The notes: a model not told the origin generated them from the sequence alone. A stretch of 17,005 nt of DNA from an uncultured Alistipes sp. (GCA_900553175.1 USCH01000036.1:1-17005); one strand, 5' to 3'. Shown: positions 1 to 10,995, counted from the stretch's first letter. Program-made: numbers and translations.

Positions 1-274
1 CTACTCGCTCATCACGCAGCAGCCGCTGGGCGGTAAGGCCCAGTTCGGCGGTCAGCGTTTCGGTGAGATGGAGGTTTGGGCGCTCGAAGGCTTCGGCGCC
101 GCCAACATCCTTCAGGAGATCCTTACGATCAAGTCCGACGACGTGATGGGCCGCGCCAAGGCCTACGAGGCGATCGTCAAGGGCGAGAACCTGCCCAAAC
201 CCGGCATTCCCGAGGCGATGAACGTGCTGCTGCACGAGCTGCGCGGTCTGGCACTCTCGGTCAAACTCGAGTAA
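1..274 (+). CDS. rpoB: RNA polymerase beta subunit, C-terminal end (partial)
   Basis: This is the last 90 codons of the beta subunit of RNA polymerase, cut by the window start; the first whole codon begins at base 2. The reading frame shows the highly conserved end of the family: GGKAQFGGQRFGEMEVWALE, followed by a helix with AANILQEILTIKSDD and a tail that ends in SVKLE before TAA. In bacterial polymerases this segment wraps around the beta-prime subunit near the active centre. The rpoC gene follows after 38 bases in the same direction, the usual rpoB-rpoC order, so the two are very probably cotranscribed. No promoter is seen between them. The identification is secure; only the missing 5' part is unknown. 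Confidence 0.97.
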   Translation, partial: YSLITQQPLGGKAQFGGQRFGEMEVWALEGFGAANILQEILTIKSDDVMGRAKAYEAIVKGENLPKPGIPEAMNVLLHELRGLALSVKLE

Positions 275-312
275 GGCTATATTAGAGGATTAGAAAAAGA
301 GAAAAAAACGAT

Positions 313-4572
<4,260 letters not shown>

Positions 4573-4580
4573 CCGCTCCT

Positions 4581-4643
4581 CATTCCGCAAAAAATCCCTT
4601 CCGCCCCACAAGACGGAAGGGATTTTTGTCGTTCTGCGGAATG
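4581..4643. terminator. Bidirectional intrinsic terminator after rpoC
   Basis: A perfect 14-bp stem, AAAAATCCCTTCCG at 4590-4603 with its complement at 4614-4627, encloses a 10-base loop. The arms supply a T-run on either strand, so it can stop rpoBC from the left and the minus-strand DUF1349 gene from the right. A further perfect 8-bp pair, CATTCCGC at 4581-4588 and GCGGAATG at 4636-4643, brackets the core, so the whole element could form an extended hairpin. Confidence 0.9.
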
Positions 4644-4644
4644 T

Positions 4645-4703
4645 CGGCCGCCGGCCGCCGGCCGGCACCGCCTCCGGCCTCCGGCCGGACCGTGCCGCGG
4701 TGC
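4645..4703. repeat. GC-rich low-complexity block with nested inverted repeats
   Basis: Tandem-like GGCCGCC units are followed by repeated CCTCCGG units. Inside lies a 7-bp inverted repeat, GCACCGC (4665-4671) against GCGGTGC (4697-4703), which encloses a smaller CCGGCC/GGCCGG hairpin. It sits between the two convergent units that end here. It is probably a structured, non-coding spacer. I do not recognise it as a named repeat. Confidence 0.5.
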
Positions 4704-4768
4704 TTAGGACGGGCGGTGCGGAGCCGCAGGCCGCGGTCGTTTGTTCCCGCCGGATGTCGCGGAACGGT

Positions 4769-5416
4769 TTATTCCGCGTGCTTTTCGAGCCACTCCATCC
4801 GTCGCCGATCGGGCAGATGCGTCACCCGGAATCCGTCGAAACGGGCTTCGAATCCGTCGCCGTCGGGACTTGCGGCCATCATCCCGACCATGACGGGCGT
4901 GTGGTCCTGCAGCCAGGCGTTGCGCATCATCGTGTAGTTCAGGTCGTCGAAAGAGTAGTAGATCTCCACGGCGTCGAGGCGTCGCACCGCTTTGATCCAT
5001 ACCGCCTCTACCGGTTCGTCGAGCGCGATCACGCTCCAGTCGCTGGTGCGGTGAGTGACTACGGTGCTCAGGTTGAATTTGCCGTCGACATATTCGATTC
5101 CCGCCTTGATGTAGTTCTCCGCGTCGATGCGCAGCATCAGTCCGGCCTGGTCGAAGCGGACGCGGTAATCGCCGCTGATGCGCACCTTGGCTTCGAATTC
5201 GCCTCCGTAGACGGCATAGCAGAAAGGTGCGTCGTCGACCGTGAACCCGTAGTGGGAGATGCGCCAGTAGTCGCTGTGGGGTGTCGCACGGAACGTTATT
5301 CCGTCGTCGGCGATCGTCCATTGTTCGGGCTCGTTGAACCATTGCATCTTTTCGAGCGTTTGCGCTCCGGCGGCGGACCATGCGCCCAGAGCCAGAAGGG
5401 TGAAAAAGAGTTTCAT
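4769..5416 (-). CDS. Secreted DUF1349-family protein (concanavalin A-like fold)
   Basis: The protein has 215 residues. Residues 1-18 form a clear signal peptide (MKLFFTLLALG, then an AGA cleavage site before Q19), so it is exported to the periplasm or beyond. The rest matches the DUF1349 family, beta-sandwich proteins related to the yeast regulator of enolase: the blocks DQAGLMLRID (about 89-98), KAGIEYVDGKFN (104-115) and VGMMAASPDGDGFEARF (177-193) are typical. The biochemical role of this family is unclear; sugar or glycan binding is a guess from the fold. An in-frame ATG further upstream at 5494 would place 26 non-signal-like residues before the leader and lies outside the inferred transcript, so the ATG at 5416 is preferred. 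The gene is divergent from the LuxR-type regulator and convergent with rpoC, whose terminator it can share. Confidence 0.85.
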   Translation of the reverse strand: MKLFFTLLALGAWSAAGAQTLEKMQWFNEPEQWTIADDGITFRATPHSDYWRISHYGFTVDDAPFCYAVYGGEFEAKVRISGDYRVRFDQAGLMLRIDAENYIKAGIEYVDGKFNLSTVVTHRTSDWSVIALDEPVEAVWIKAVRRLDAVEIYYSFDDLNYTMMRNAWLQDHTPVMVGMMAASPDGDGFEARFDGFRVTHLPDRRRMEWLEKHAE

Positions 5417-5449
5417 GATCTTGCGTGTTTCGGTTCGTCGTGCGAAAAC

Positions 5450-5490
5450 GTTGTGTGAAACGGTAAAAAACATTATCTTTCGCAAAGATA
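5450..5490 (+). promoter_or_regulatory. Palindromic -7 region and possible plus-strand promoter of the LuxR-type gene
   Basis: Bases 5474-5490 form a perfect palindrome, TATCTTT-CGC-AAAGATA. On the plus strand it gives TATCTTTC, one base off the -7 consensus, and GTTG at 5450-5453 stands 20 bases upstream where a -33 box should be. The same palindrome supplies the -7 box of the divergent DUF1349 promoter. The plus-strand promoter is less certain than the minus-strand one. Confidence 0.4.
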
Positions 5491-5514
5491 GCACCTCCTG
5501 CGTGCGGTGTGCAA
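5483..5514 (-). promoter_or_regulatory. Promoter of the DUF1349 gene
   Basis: Read on the minus strand, the -33 box TTGC (5514-5511) is followed by 20 bases and the -7 box TATCTTTG (5490-5483), an exact match to the Bacteroidota TAnnTTTG consensus. The transcript would begin near 5476, giving a leader of about 60 bases before the ATG at 5416. Confidence 0.75.
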
Positions 5515-5541
5515 TACCGATAAATAACCAAATGCGGGGGA

Positions 5542-5568
5542 GGAACCGGCCGCAGGGCTGCCGGTTCC
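5542..5568. repeat. 9-bp inverted repeat in the luxR-type leader
   Basis: GGAACCGGC (5542-5550) and GCCGGTTCC (5560-5568) are perfectly complementary around a 9-base loop. The element lies 38 bases before the regulator's start codon. It could be an operator or a hairpin in the 5' leader. Confidence 0.45.
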
Positions 5569-5606
5569 GGTGCGGATGACGCGGGTGCCCCGCCTATGTA
5601 CGGAAC

Positions 5607-6359
5607 ATGGAAATTTTTCGCGAACTCAATGAGGAGCTGCTTCGTCAGCCTTTCGACGGCTGCTGCGAGGACAGCGAAGTCGAAGCGTGCCGGCGAACGG
5701 CGTCGACCTACGCATCGACCGAGGGTGCCATTGCGGTGTTGAGCGACCTGGGGACGGGCCGCAGCCGGATTTATTACGGAGGGCTGGCTGCGACGCTGGG
5801 ACTGGCTTCGTGCGGAAAGGTCGAAGATATTCCGTCGATCTGGGAAACGGAGATACTCGGTCGGATTCATCCCGACGATCTGATCGGCAAGCAGCTGAAC
5901 GAGCTTCGGTTTTTCCGGATGCTGAAGCACGGACCCGAGCGGCGACGGCGCGACCATTGCCTGCTCGAACCGTTGCGGATGCGTGACCGTTCGGGGCGTT
6001 ACGTGCCGGTCGTGCACCGCATCCTCTATCTGTCGGGCCGTGCCGACGGCTGTGTCCGCATGGTGCTGTGTCTTTATAATGCGGCCTGCACCCTGCGGCC
6101 CGAACGAAGCATGATCGTATGCATGTCCGATGGACGCTCCGTGCCTTTGGAGCGTCGGGAGGACGGACGGCTGCTCACTTCCCGCGAACGTGAGGTGCTG
6201 CGGCTCATCGGAGAGGGGGCATCCAGCAAGGAGATCGCGCGGAGGCTCTCCATCGCGCTGCATACGGTCAACCGCCACCGCCAGAACATCCTCGGCAAGT
6301 TGCAGGTCCGCAATTCGGTCGAGGCGTACCGGCTGGCCGAACGGCTGCGGTTGCTTTGA
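5607..6359 (+). CDS. LuxR-family transcriptional regulator with PAS-like sensor region
   Basis: The protein has 250 residues. The C-terminal part, about 188-246, is a LuxR/GerE helix-turn-helix: LTSREREVLRLIGEG, then SSKEIARRLSIALHTVNRHR and a NILGKLQVRN recognition-helix end. The N-terminal part (about 35-160) resembles a PAS fold, including the IHPDDL motif at 87-92 that is common in PAS domains of Bacteroidota LuxR regulators. I see no receiver domain, membrane segment or signal peptide, so it is probably a cytoplasmic one-component sensor. The start ATG has no strong ribosome site. The gene is transcribed away from the DUF1349 gene, which makes that gene a plausible target. The ligand is unknown. 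Confidence 0.85.
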   Translation: MEIFRELNEELLRQPFDGCCEDSEVEACRRTASTYASTEGAIAVLSDLGTGRSRIYYGGLAATLGLASCGKVEDIPSIWETEILGRIHPDDLIGKQLNELRFFRMLKHGPERRRRDHCLLEPLRMRDRSGRYVPVVHRILYLSGRADGCVRMVLCLYNAACTLRPERSMIVCMSDGRSVPLERREDGRLLTSREREVLRLIGEGASSKEIARRLSIALHTVNRHRQNILGKLQVRNSVEAYRLAERLRLL

Positions 6360-6454
6360 GGCAAGAGGTCCTGCGGGAGGACGTTTTGCGCAGACGGATT
6401 TATGGGCGGATGGATGGCCTCCCCGTGCAGAGAGTCCGCTTCGGGGCCTTGCGG

Positions 6455-6491
6455 CCGGTCGGGCAGCCCGATGCAGAGGCCGACCGGTTTT
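6455..6491 (+). terminator. Probable terminator of the LuxR-type gene
   Basis: CCGGTCGG (6455-6462) pairs perfectly with CCGACCGG (6480-6487) around a 17-base loop, and TTTT follows at 6488-6491 on the plus strand. A weaker hairpin, GTCCT/AGGAC, lies just after the stop codon near 6368-6382. The T-run is short, so termination efficiency is uncertain. Confidence 0.45.
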
Positions 6492-6497
6492 CGGGGA

Positions 6498-7700
6498 TCA
6501 GCGTTTCTCGACGCGCCGGGCCAGACCGCCTTCGGAGGTCTCGCGGTAGAGCGAAGGCAGGTTGTGGCCGGTTTCGTTCATCACTTCGACCACCTTGTCG
6601 AACGACACCAGGTGCGAGCCGTCGGAGAGCGTGGCGTAGATGTTGGCGTCGAGTGCCCGGGCCGCAGCGATGGCGTTGCGCTCGATGCAGGGCACCTGCA
6701 CCAGTCCGCACACGGGGTCGCACGTCAGCCCGAGGTGGTGCTCCAGCCCCATTTCCGCGGCGTATTCGATCTGCGAGGGGGTGCCTCCGAAAAGCTGGCA
6801 TGCGGCGGCGGCAGCCATGGCGCAAGCCACGCCCACCTCGCCCTGGCAGCCCACCTCGGCTCCCGAAATCGACGAGTTGGTTTTGGCGATGTTGCCGAAG
6901 AGCCCGGCCGTGGCCAGCGCACGCAGGATGCGGATGCGCAGGAAGTTGCGCGAGGTGGCCAGGTGATAGAGGACGGCCGGCACCACGCCGCTCGATCCGC
7001 AGGTCGGGGCCGTGACGACCACCCCGCCCGAGGCATTCTCCTCCGAAGTGGCCAGGGCATAGGCATAGATCTTTGCGCGCGACGAAAGCGAGTCGGAGTA
7101 GCTTTTCGATTTGACGAAGTAGGTGCTCGCCTTGCGGGCCACTTTCAGCCCTCCGGGCAGGACGCCGTCGTTGTTGAGACCCCGTTCGATGGTGGCGCAC
7201 ATGGAGGTCCAGATCGTGTCGAGGTACTCCCAGATTTCGGGGCCCTCGCAATCTTCGACATATTCCCAGAAGGTTTTGCCTTCGCGGTAGCACCACGTCT
7301 TGATCTCGGAGATCGTCGTCAGAGGATAGATGCTCCGGGGTTCCTCGCGCCGGGTCGTTTCATCGGCCAGCGCTCCGCCGCCGATGCTGTAAATCTTCCA
7401 GCTTTCGGCGGTTTCCGTGCCCCGGAAAGCCTCGAACAGCATGCCGTTGGGATGAAAGGCCGGCACGATGTCGGGCTGCCAGACGATTTCGGCGGGAGCC
7501 AGCGGCGAAAGCACCGACAGGATCGCCCGGTCGGTCAGGTGGCCCTTGCCCGTGGCGGCCAGAGAGCCGTAGAGCGTCACGCGAAAGCGATCGGCCTCGG
7601 GGTGCCGGGCGGCGAAAAGTTCGGCGGCGCGTTTGGGCCCCATCGTGTGGCTGCTCGACGGTCCGTTGCCGATTTTGTATAACTCCTTGAGCGATTCCAT
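6498..7700 (-). CDS. sdaA: L-serine ammonia-lyase, iron-sulfur dependent, single chain
   Basis: This 400-residue enzyme converts L-serine to pyruvate and ammonia in the cytoplasm using a [4Fe-4S] cluster. The N-terminal SSSHTMGPK (residues 15-23) is the hallmark of the beta domain, and the alpha domain has APTCGSSG (231-238), GAEVGCQGEVG (280-290) and LTCDPVCGLVQVPCIERN (325-342). Cys285, Cys327 and Cys338 are spaced 42 and 11 residues apart, the same spacing I recall for the cluster ligands of the Legionella enzyme. Both domains lie on one chain, as in E. coli SdaA. An upstream in-frame start at 7748 would add 16 residues that run back into the terminator, so ATG 7700, 10 residues before the GNGPSSSH block, is preferred. 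The tail ends GGLARRVEKR and lacks the C-terminal cysteine of studied homologues. It lies 57 bases after tRNA-Arg with no clear promoter of its own. Confidence 0.95.
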   Translation of the reverse strand: MESLKELYKIGNGPSSSHTMGPKRAAELFAARHPEADRFRVTLYGSLAATGKGHLTDRAILSVLSPLAPAEIVWQPDIVPAFHPNGMLFEAFRGTETAESWKIYSIGGGALADETTRREEPRSIYPLTTISEIKTWCYREGKTFWEYVEDCEGPEIWEYLDTIWTSMCATIERGLNNDGVLPGGLKVARKASTYFVKSKSYSDSLSSRAKIYAYALATSEENASGGVVVTAPTCGSSGVVPAVLYHLATSRNFLRIRILRALATAGLFGNIAKTNSSISGAEVGCQGEVGVACAMAAAAACQLFGGTPSQIEYAAEMGLEHHLGLTCDPVCGLVQVPCIERNAIAAARALDANIYATLSDGSHLVSFDKVVEVMNETGHNLPSLYRETSEGGLARRVEKR

Positions 7701-7725
7701 AAACCCGCTTTTTTTCTGACGATAC

Positions 7726-7755
7726 AAAAAAGAGCGTGCGCACGACACCCTCTTT
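7726..7755 (-). terminator. Intrinsic terminator between tRNA-Arg and sdaA
   Basis: On the minus strand AAAGAG (7755-7750) pairs with CTCTTT (7734-7729). A G-G mismatch and an inner GTG/CAC pairing continue the stem, and six T residues run from the 3' arm. It would end the tRNA-Arg transcript two bases after CCA. Because sdaA starts only about 25 bases further, some read-through may supply its mRNA. Confidence 0.65.
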
Positions 7756-7756
7756 C

Positions 7757-7831
7757 TGGTAGCTCCACCGCGACTCGAACGCGAATTTAGGGTTTAGGAA
7801 ACCCTCGTTCTATCCCTTGAACTATGGAGCC
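7757..7831 (-). tRNA. trnR: tRNA-Arg, anticodon CCT
   Basis: The minus strand folds as a complete 75-base cloverleaf. The acceptor stem is GGCTCCA with TGGAGCT (one G-T pair at the end), the D stem is GTTC/GAAC, and the anticodon stem is AGGGT/ACCCT around loop TTCCTAA, with anticodon CCT at 7798-7796. The T arm has TTCGAGT as loop. The 3' CCA is encoded. It reads the AGG arginine codon. Confidence 0.96.
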
Positions 7832-7833
7832 GG

Positions 7834-7872
7834 AAAAATGCAGCGCTCTTCTCGGGAGGGGAAGAACGCTGC
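7834..7872 (-). terminator. Intrinsic terminator of the fadL-type gene
   Basis: On the minus strand GCAGCG (7872-7867) pairs with CGCTGC (7845-7840); after one mismatch TCTTC/GAAGA continues the stem, and ATTTTT follows. It begins 25 bases after the stop of the outer-membrane channel gene. Its 5' arm starts on the last base of the -7 box of the tRNA-Arg promoter. Confidence 0.75.
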
Positions 7873-7879
7873 AAATATA
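7872..7879 (-). promoter_or_regulatory. -7 box of the tRNA-Arg promoter
   Basis: TATATTTG on the minus strand (7879-7872) matches the Bacteroidota -7 consensus, about 40 bases upstream of the tRNA. No good TTTG stands at the -33 position, so the call rests on the -7 box and on the need for a start point between the fadL terminator and the tRNA. Confidence 0.55.
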
Positions 7880-7896
7880 GTAAAAATCCGCGAAAA

Positions 7897-9414
7897 TCAG
7901 AACCGGAACCCTACGCCCAGCGAAAATACGTGGGCGTGGAGCTTGTAGTTGCCCGAGAACACCTCGGTGAGCTGCGACGGGTTGCCGTACTGGTAGAGCG
8001 GGTAGGAGCCCGTGCGCTCCGGATCGGCCGACGAGACGAAGCAGTAGGCCAGGTCGATCGACACGAAGCGTGCCGGACGAAGCGACAGGCCCGCCGTGTA
8101 GGCCACCTTGGTCATCGACGGGGTTTCGGGATTCAGGTAGCTGCTGTCCACGGGGCTCTCGTCGACATACATGCCCATGCGGGCCGTGAGCCATTCGGTG
8201 GCCCGGTACTGGCCGCCGAAACGGAATGCCAGCGTGTTGGAGTAGTTCTTCACCGAGTAGATCGGTGCGATGCCCAGCTCCGTTTCGTTGAATTCGACGT
8301 TCAGCTCCTTGTAGGCCTTCCAGCCGTTCCATTGGAGGTCGACGGCCAGCTCCCAGCGGTCGGTCGGGCGGAACGACACGCCCCACGTCACCACGGTCGG
8401 GAGCGGCAGCCGGGTGCGGAACGTGCCTCGGTCGAGCCCGGGGATCACTTCGCTGCCCCCGGAGAGCTTGCTCAGCGAGTTGAGCAGCGTGAGGTGCTGC
8501 TGCGCCTCGGGCGAGGCGTAGTCGAGGGCGGCGTGGCCCTTGCCCACCTTCATGTTCATGCGCGAACGCCACGTCATGCCCAGCGACCATTTGTCGTTGA
8601 TGTCCCACAGGATGCCCGCATTGACACCCACGGCCACGTCGGATTTGCCGTCCAGTCGGGCCGAGACGACGGCCCGGTCGGCGAAATGGCCGGCGAAGTA
8701 GGCGGCTCCCGCCTGTGCCTGACCGATGTATCCCTGCATGGCGGCGATCTGTGCGTCGGTCTGCGGCGTGGAGGGAAGCTGTTGCAACTGCTCGACCTGC
8801 GCCTGGAGCTTCGAGGCTGCGAGTTGCAGGCCGCCCGCCGCCTGGAGGTTGCCCGTTGCGGTGGGCAGCATCGAACGCGAGAGGTCGAAATTGCCCCACG
8901 TGATCATCAGGCCGGCGCCGATCGAGAGCCGGTCGCAGATTTTGAACGACACGGTGGGCTGCACGCAGAACGCCTTGAGGTTGATCTCCTGCACCAGGTG
9001 GGCTCCCGACCAGTCGTCGCCCCAGCGCATCGACGAACCGTTGGGCGTGAAGAATCCCACGCCGAGCGACAGGCGCTCGATGGGTTTGTAGTTGAAGTAG
9101 AAGTGGAGCGGGGTCGAGAGTTTGTTGTGCGACTTCTCGGCTTCGCCGCTCGTGTAGCCGTTTTCCAGCGTCGGCAGCGCCCGGTACTCCACTTTGGAGA
9201 CGATGCCCGTGAATCCGGCCGACAGGTCGAATTTCGACTTTTGGAACGACGCGGCCGCCGGGTTGAAGTAGATCGACTCCGAATTGAGCTTCATGGCCGT
9301 TCCCACGTGACCCATACCGGTCTGTTTGGCCGACATGTTGTTGACCTGATAGCCTTCGGCCAGTGCGGCCGAGGCGAGCATCGCGGCGCCGACAAGGAGG
9401 AGCGTTTTTTTCAT
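7897..9414 (-). CDS. Outer-membrane channel of the FadL/OmpP1/TodX family
   Basis: This 505-residue protein is a predicted beta-barrel of the FadL family, which takes up hydrophobic compounds such as long-chain fatty acids across the outer membrane. Residues 1-19 are a signal peptide ending ALA. Mature residues 24-56 carry the family hatch and N-terminal signature: VNNMSAKQTGMGHVGTAM followed by SESIYFNPAAAS. Alternating strands run to the end, and the last residue is phenylalanine, as required for barrel assembly. An odd segment at about 186-245 is rich in Ala and Gln (QLAASKLQAQVEQLQQ) and looks helical rather than like barrel strands. The gene has a consensus promoter at 9501-9470 and its own terminator, so it is probably monocistronic. 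The true ligand in this organism is unknown. Confidence 0.92.
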   Translation of the reverse strand: MKKTLLLVGAAMLASAALAEGYQVNNMSAKQTGMGHVGTAMKLNSESIYFNPAAASFQKSKFDLSAGFTGIVSKVEYRALPTLENGYTSGEAEKSHNKLSTPLHFYFNYKPIERLSLGVGFFTPNGSSMRWGDDWSGAHLVQEINLKAFCVQPTVSFKICDRLSIGAGLMITWGNFDLSRSMLPTATGNLQAAGGLQLAASKLQAQVEQLQQLPSTPQTDAQIAAMQGYIGQAQAGAAYFAGHFADRAVVSARLDGKSDVAVGVNAGILWDINDKWSLGMTWRSRMNMKVGKGHAALDYASPEAQQHLTLLNSLSKLSGGSEVIPGLDRGTFRTRLPLPTVVTWGVSFRPTDRWELAVDLQWNGWKAYKELNVEFNETELGIAPIYSVKNYSNTLAFRFGGQYRATEWLTARMGMYVDESPVDSSYLNPETPSMTKVAYTAGLSLRPARFVSIDLAYCFVSSADPERTGSYPLYQYGNPSQLTEVFSGNYKLHAHVFSLGVGFRF

Positions 9415-9438
9415 GGAAAATTTTTTGGGTTCATACTT

Positions 9439-9456
9439 CCGCGCCGTCGGGCGCGG
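9439..9456 (-). promoter_or_regulatory. Hairpin in the 5' leader of the fadL-type mRNA
   Basis: CCGCGCC and GGCGCGG form a perfect 7-bp stem with a four-base loop. It lies between the inferred transcription start (about 9463) and the start codon, 24 bases before the ATG. It could stabilise the message or modulate translation. No known riboswitch is recognised. Confidence 0.4.
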
Positions 9457-9469
9457 CTCAAATCGCGGG

Positions 9470-9501
9470 CAAAAGTAGAAAAACTATCCTCCGGACCCAA
9501 A
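9470..9501 (-). promoter_or_regulatory. Promoter of the fadL-type gene
   Basis: On the minus strand TTTG (9501-9498), 20 bases and TACTTTTG (9477-9470) match both boxes of the Bacteroidota promoter exactly. Transcription would begin near 9463, giving a leader of about 50 bases. Confidence 0.85.
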
Positions 9502-9600
9502 TAATTTGGCAATAAATTCTTGAAAATTGGACTAAATGGCCGATAATTGGCCGCTTTTTCCTCTGCGACATGCGGCGGGCCGTGCGGAGCGAATGCGATT

Positions 9601-9630
9601 GTCCCCGCAGGGCCGGAGCGCTGCGGGGAC
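9601..9630. repeat. Perfect 10-bp inverted repeat after the aminotransferase gene
   Basis: GTCCCCGCAG (9601-9610) and CTGCGGGGAC (9621-9630) pair perfectly around a 10-base loop, 36 bases downstream of the aminotransferase stop on the minus strand. It is probably a transcription end or an mRNA-stabilising hairpin. No T-run follows on either strand, so it is not a classical intrinsic terminator. Confidence 0.55.
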
Positions 9631-9665
9631 ATGGCGGAGAGGCGGAGACGGGGCTGCCCGGGGCC

Positions 9666-10874
9666 TTATGCCGAGGGGTTCTGCCGGGCGTTGTAGGCTT
9701 CGAGCGCCTTGCGCAGGACGAGCAGGGCCCGTTCGAGGTCCTCTTTTTTCAGGACGTAGGCGATGCGCACCTCGTTGCGGCCGCGGGCGGGGTCGGAGTA
9801 GAATCCCGACGCGGGGGCGAGCATCACCGTCTCGCCCTCGTACTCGAATTCCGAGAGGCACCAGGCGCAGAACTTGTCGCTGTCGTCCACCGGCAGGCGG
9901 GCCACCGTGTAGAACGCACCCATCGGAATGGGCGAGTAGACGCCCGGGATGCGGTTGAGCCCGTCGATGAGGCATTTGCGCCGTTCGATATACTCTTCGT
10001 AAACCTCGGTGGCGTAGGAGCGGGGGGCGTCGATCGAAGCCTCGGCGACGATCTGGCCCAAAAGCGGGGGAGACAGGCGGGCCTGGCAGAACTTCATCAC
10101 GGCGTTGCGCAGCGAGCGGTTTTTGGTGATGAAGGCCCCGATGCGGATGCCGCATTCGGAGTAGCGTTTCGACACCGAGTCGATGAGCACCACGTTCTGC
10201 TCGATGCCCTCCAGATGGCAGGCCGAGATGTAGGGCGACCCCGTGTAGATGAACTCGCGGTACACCTCGTCCGAGAAGAGGAACAGGTCGTATTTCTTCA
10301 CCAGGTCGCGGATGCGGTTCATTTCGCGCCTCGTGTAGAGGTATCCGGTCGGGTTGTTGGGGTTGCAGATCAGGATGCCGCGCGTGCGGGGATTGATGAG
10401 TTTCTCGAACTCCTCGACGGGCGGCAGGGCGAATCCGTTCTCGATGGTCGACACCACGGGGCGGATGGTCGCTCCGGCCGAGATGGCGAATGCCATGTAG
10501 TTGGCGTAGGCGGGCTCGGGGACGATGATTTCGTCGCCCGGGTTGAGGCACGACATGAAGGCGAACAGCACGGCTTCCGATCCGCCCGTCGTGACGATGA
10601 TGTCGTCGGGCGTCAGTTTGATCTGGTACTGCTCGTAGTAGCTGACCAGTTTTTCGCGCAGCGAGCGGTAGCCGTCGCTGGGGCTGTATTCCAGGATCGT
10701 GCGGTCGAGGTGTTTGACGGCCTCCAGTCCCACGTCGGGAGTCGGCAGGTCGGGCTGGCCGATGTTCAGGTGGTAGATTTTGATTCCCCGGTTCCGGGCG
10801 GCTTCGGCCAGCGGTACGAGTTTGCGTATGGGCGAGGCCGGCATCAGTTCGGCGCGTTGCGAGATTTCGGGCAT
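9666..10874 (-). CDS. Class I PLP-dependent aminotransferase (aspartate aminotransferase family)
   Basis: This 402-residue cytoplasmic enzyme belongs to fold-type I aminotransferases. The PLP-binding lysine is Lys236 in SVSKRYSECGIRIG. Other cofactor residues are visible: TGGSEA (96-101) for the phosphate, Asn174 in NPNNPTG (171-177), and Asp202 and Tyr205 in SDEVYREFIY. Arg370 in NEVRIAYV is the usual carboxylate-binding arginine. The N-terminal NIGQPDLPTP fits the group annotated as aspartate or broad-specificity aminotransferases; which amino acid is preferred cannot be read from the sequence. The start is the ATG ten residues before ASPIRKL, behind a -7 box at 10971-10964, which gives a leader of about 85 bases. 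It appears to be a single-gene unit between an inverted repeat and tRNA-Ser. Confidence 0.93.
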   Translation of the reverse strand: MPEISQRAELMPASPIRKLVPLAEAARNRGIKIYHLNIGQPDLPTPDVGLEAVKHLDRTILEYSPSDGYRSLREKLVSYYEQYQIKLTPDDIIVTTGGSEAVLFAFMSCLNPGDEIIVPEPAYANYMAFAISAGATIRPVVSTIENGFALPPVEEFEKLINPRTRGILICNPNNPTGYLYTRREMNRIRDLVKKYDLFLFSDEVYREFIYTGSPYISACHLEGIEQNVVLIDSVSKRYSECGIRIGAFITKNRSLRNAVMKFCQARLSPPLLGQIVAEASIDAPRSYATEVYEEYIERRKCLIDGLNRIPGVYSPIPMGAFYTVARLPVDDSDKFCAWCLSEFEYEGETVMLAPASGFYSDPARGRNEVRIAYVLKKEDLERALLVLRKALEAYNARQNPSA

Positions 10875-10963
10875 GATGTTCGGATGTTGTTTCGGTGTTC
10901 GGGACCCGGACGCTGCGTGGCGCGGGGGCCGGATGCGGAGAGGCTTCGTGCCGTCCGTCGGAG

Positions 10964-10995
10964 CAAAGATAGGTATTTTTCCGGAAAACGGGAAA
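10964..10995 (-). promoter_or_regulatory. Promoter of the aminotransferase gene
   Basis: The -7 box TATCTTTG (10971-10964, minus strand) is exact. Twenty bases upstream stands TTTC (10995-10992), one base off the -33 consensus. The start point would be near 10957. Confidence 0.65.

Noticed and set aside
4704..6278. Long minus-strand frame covering the DUF1349 gene and most of the LuxR-type gene
   Set aside because: It reads out of frame through two genes with clear family motifs, and its translation is Arg/Pro/Ala-rich without recognisable domains.
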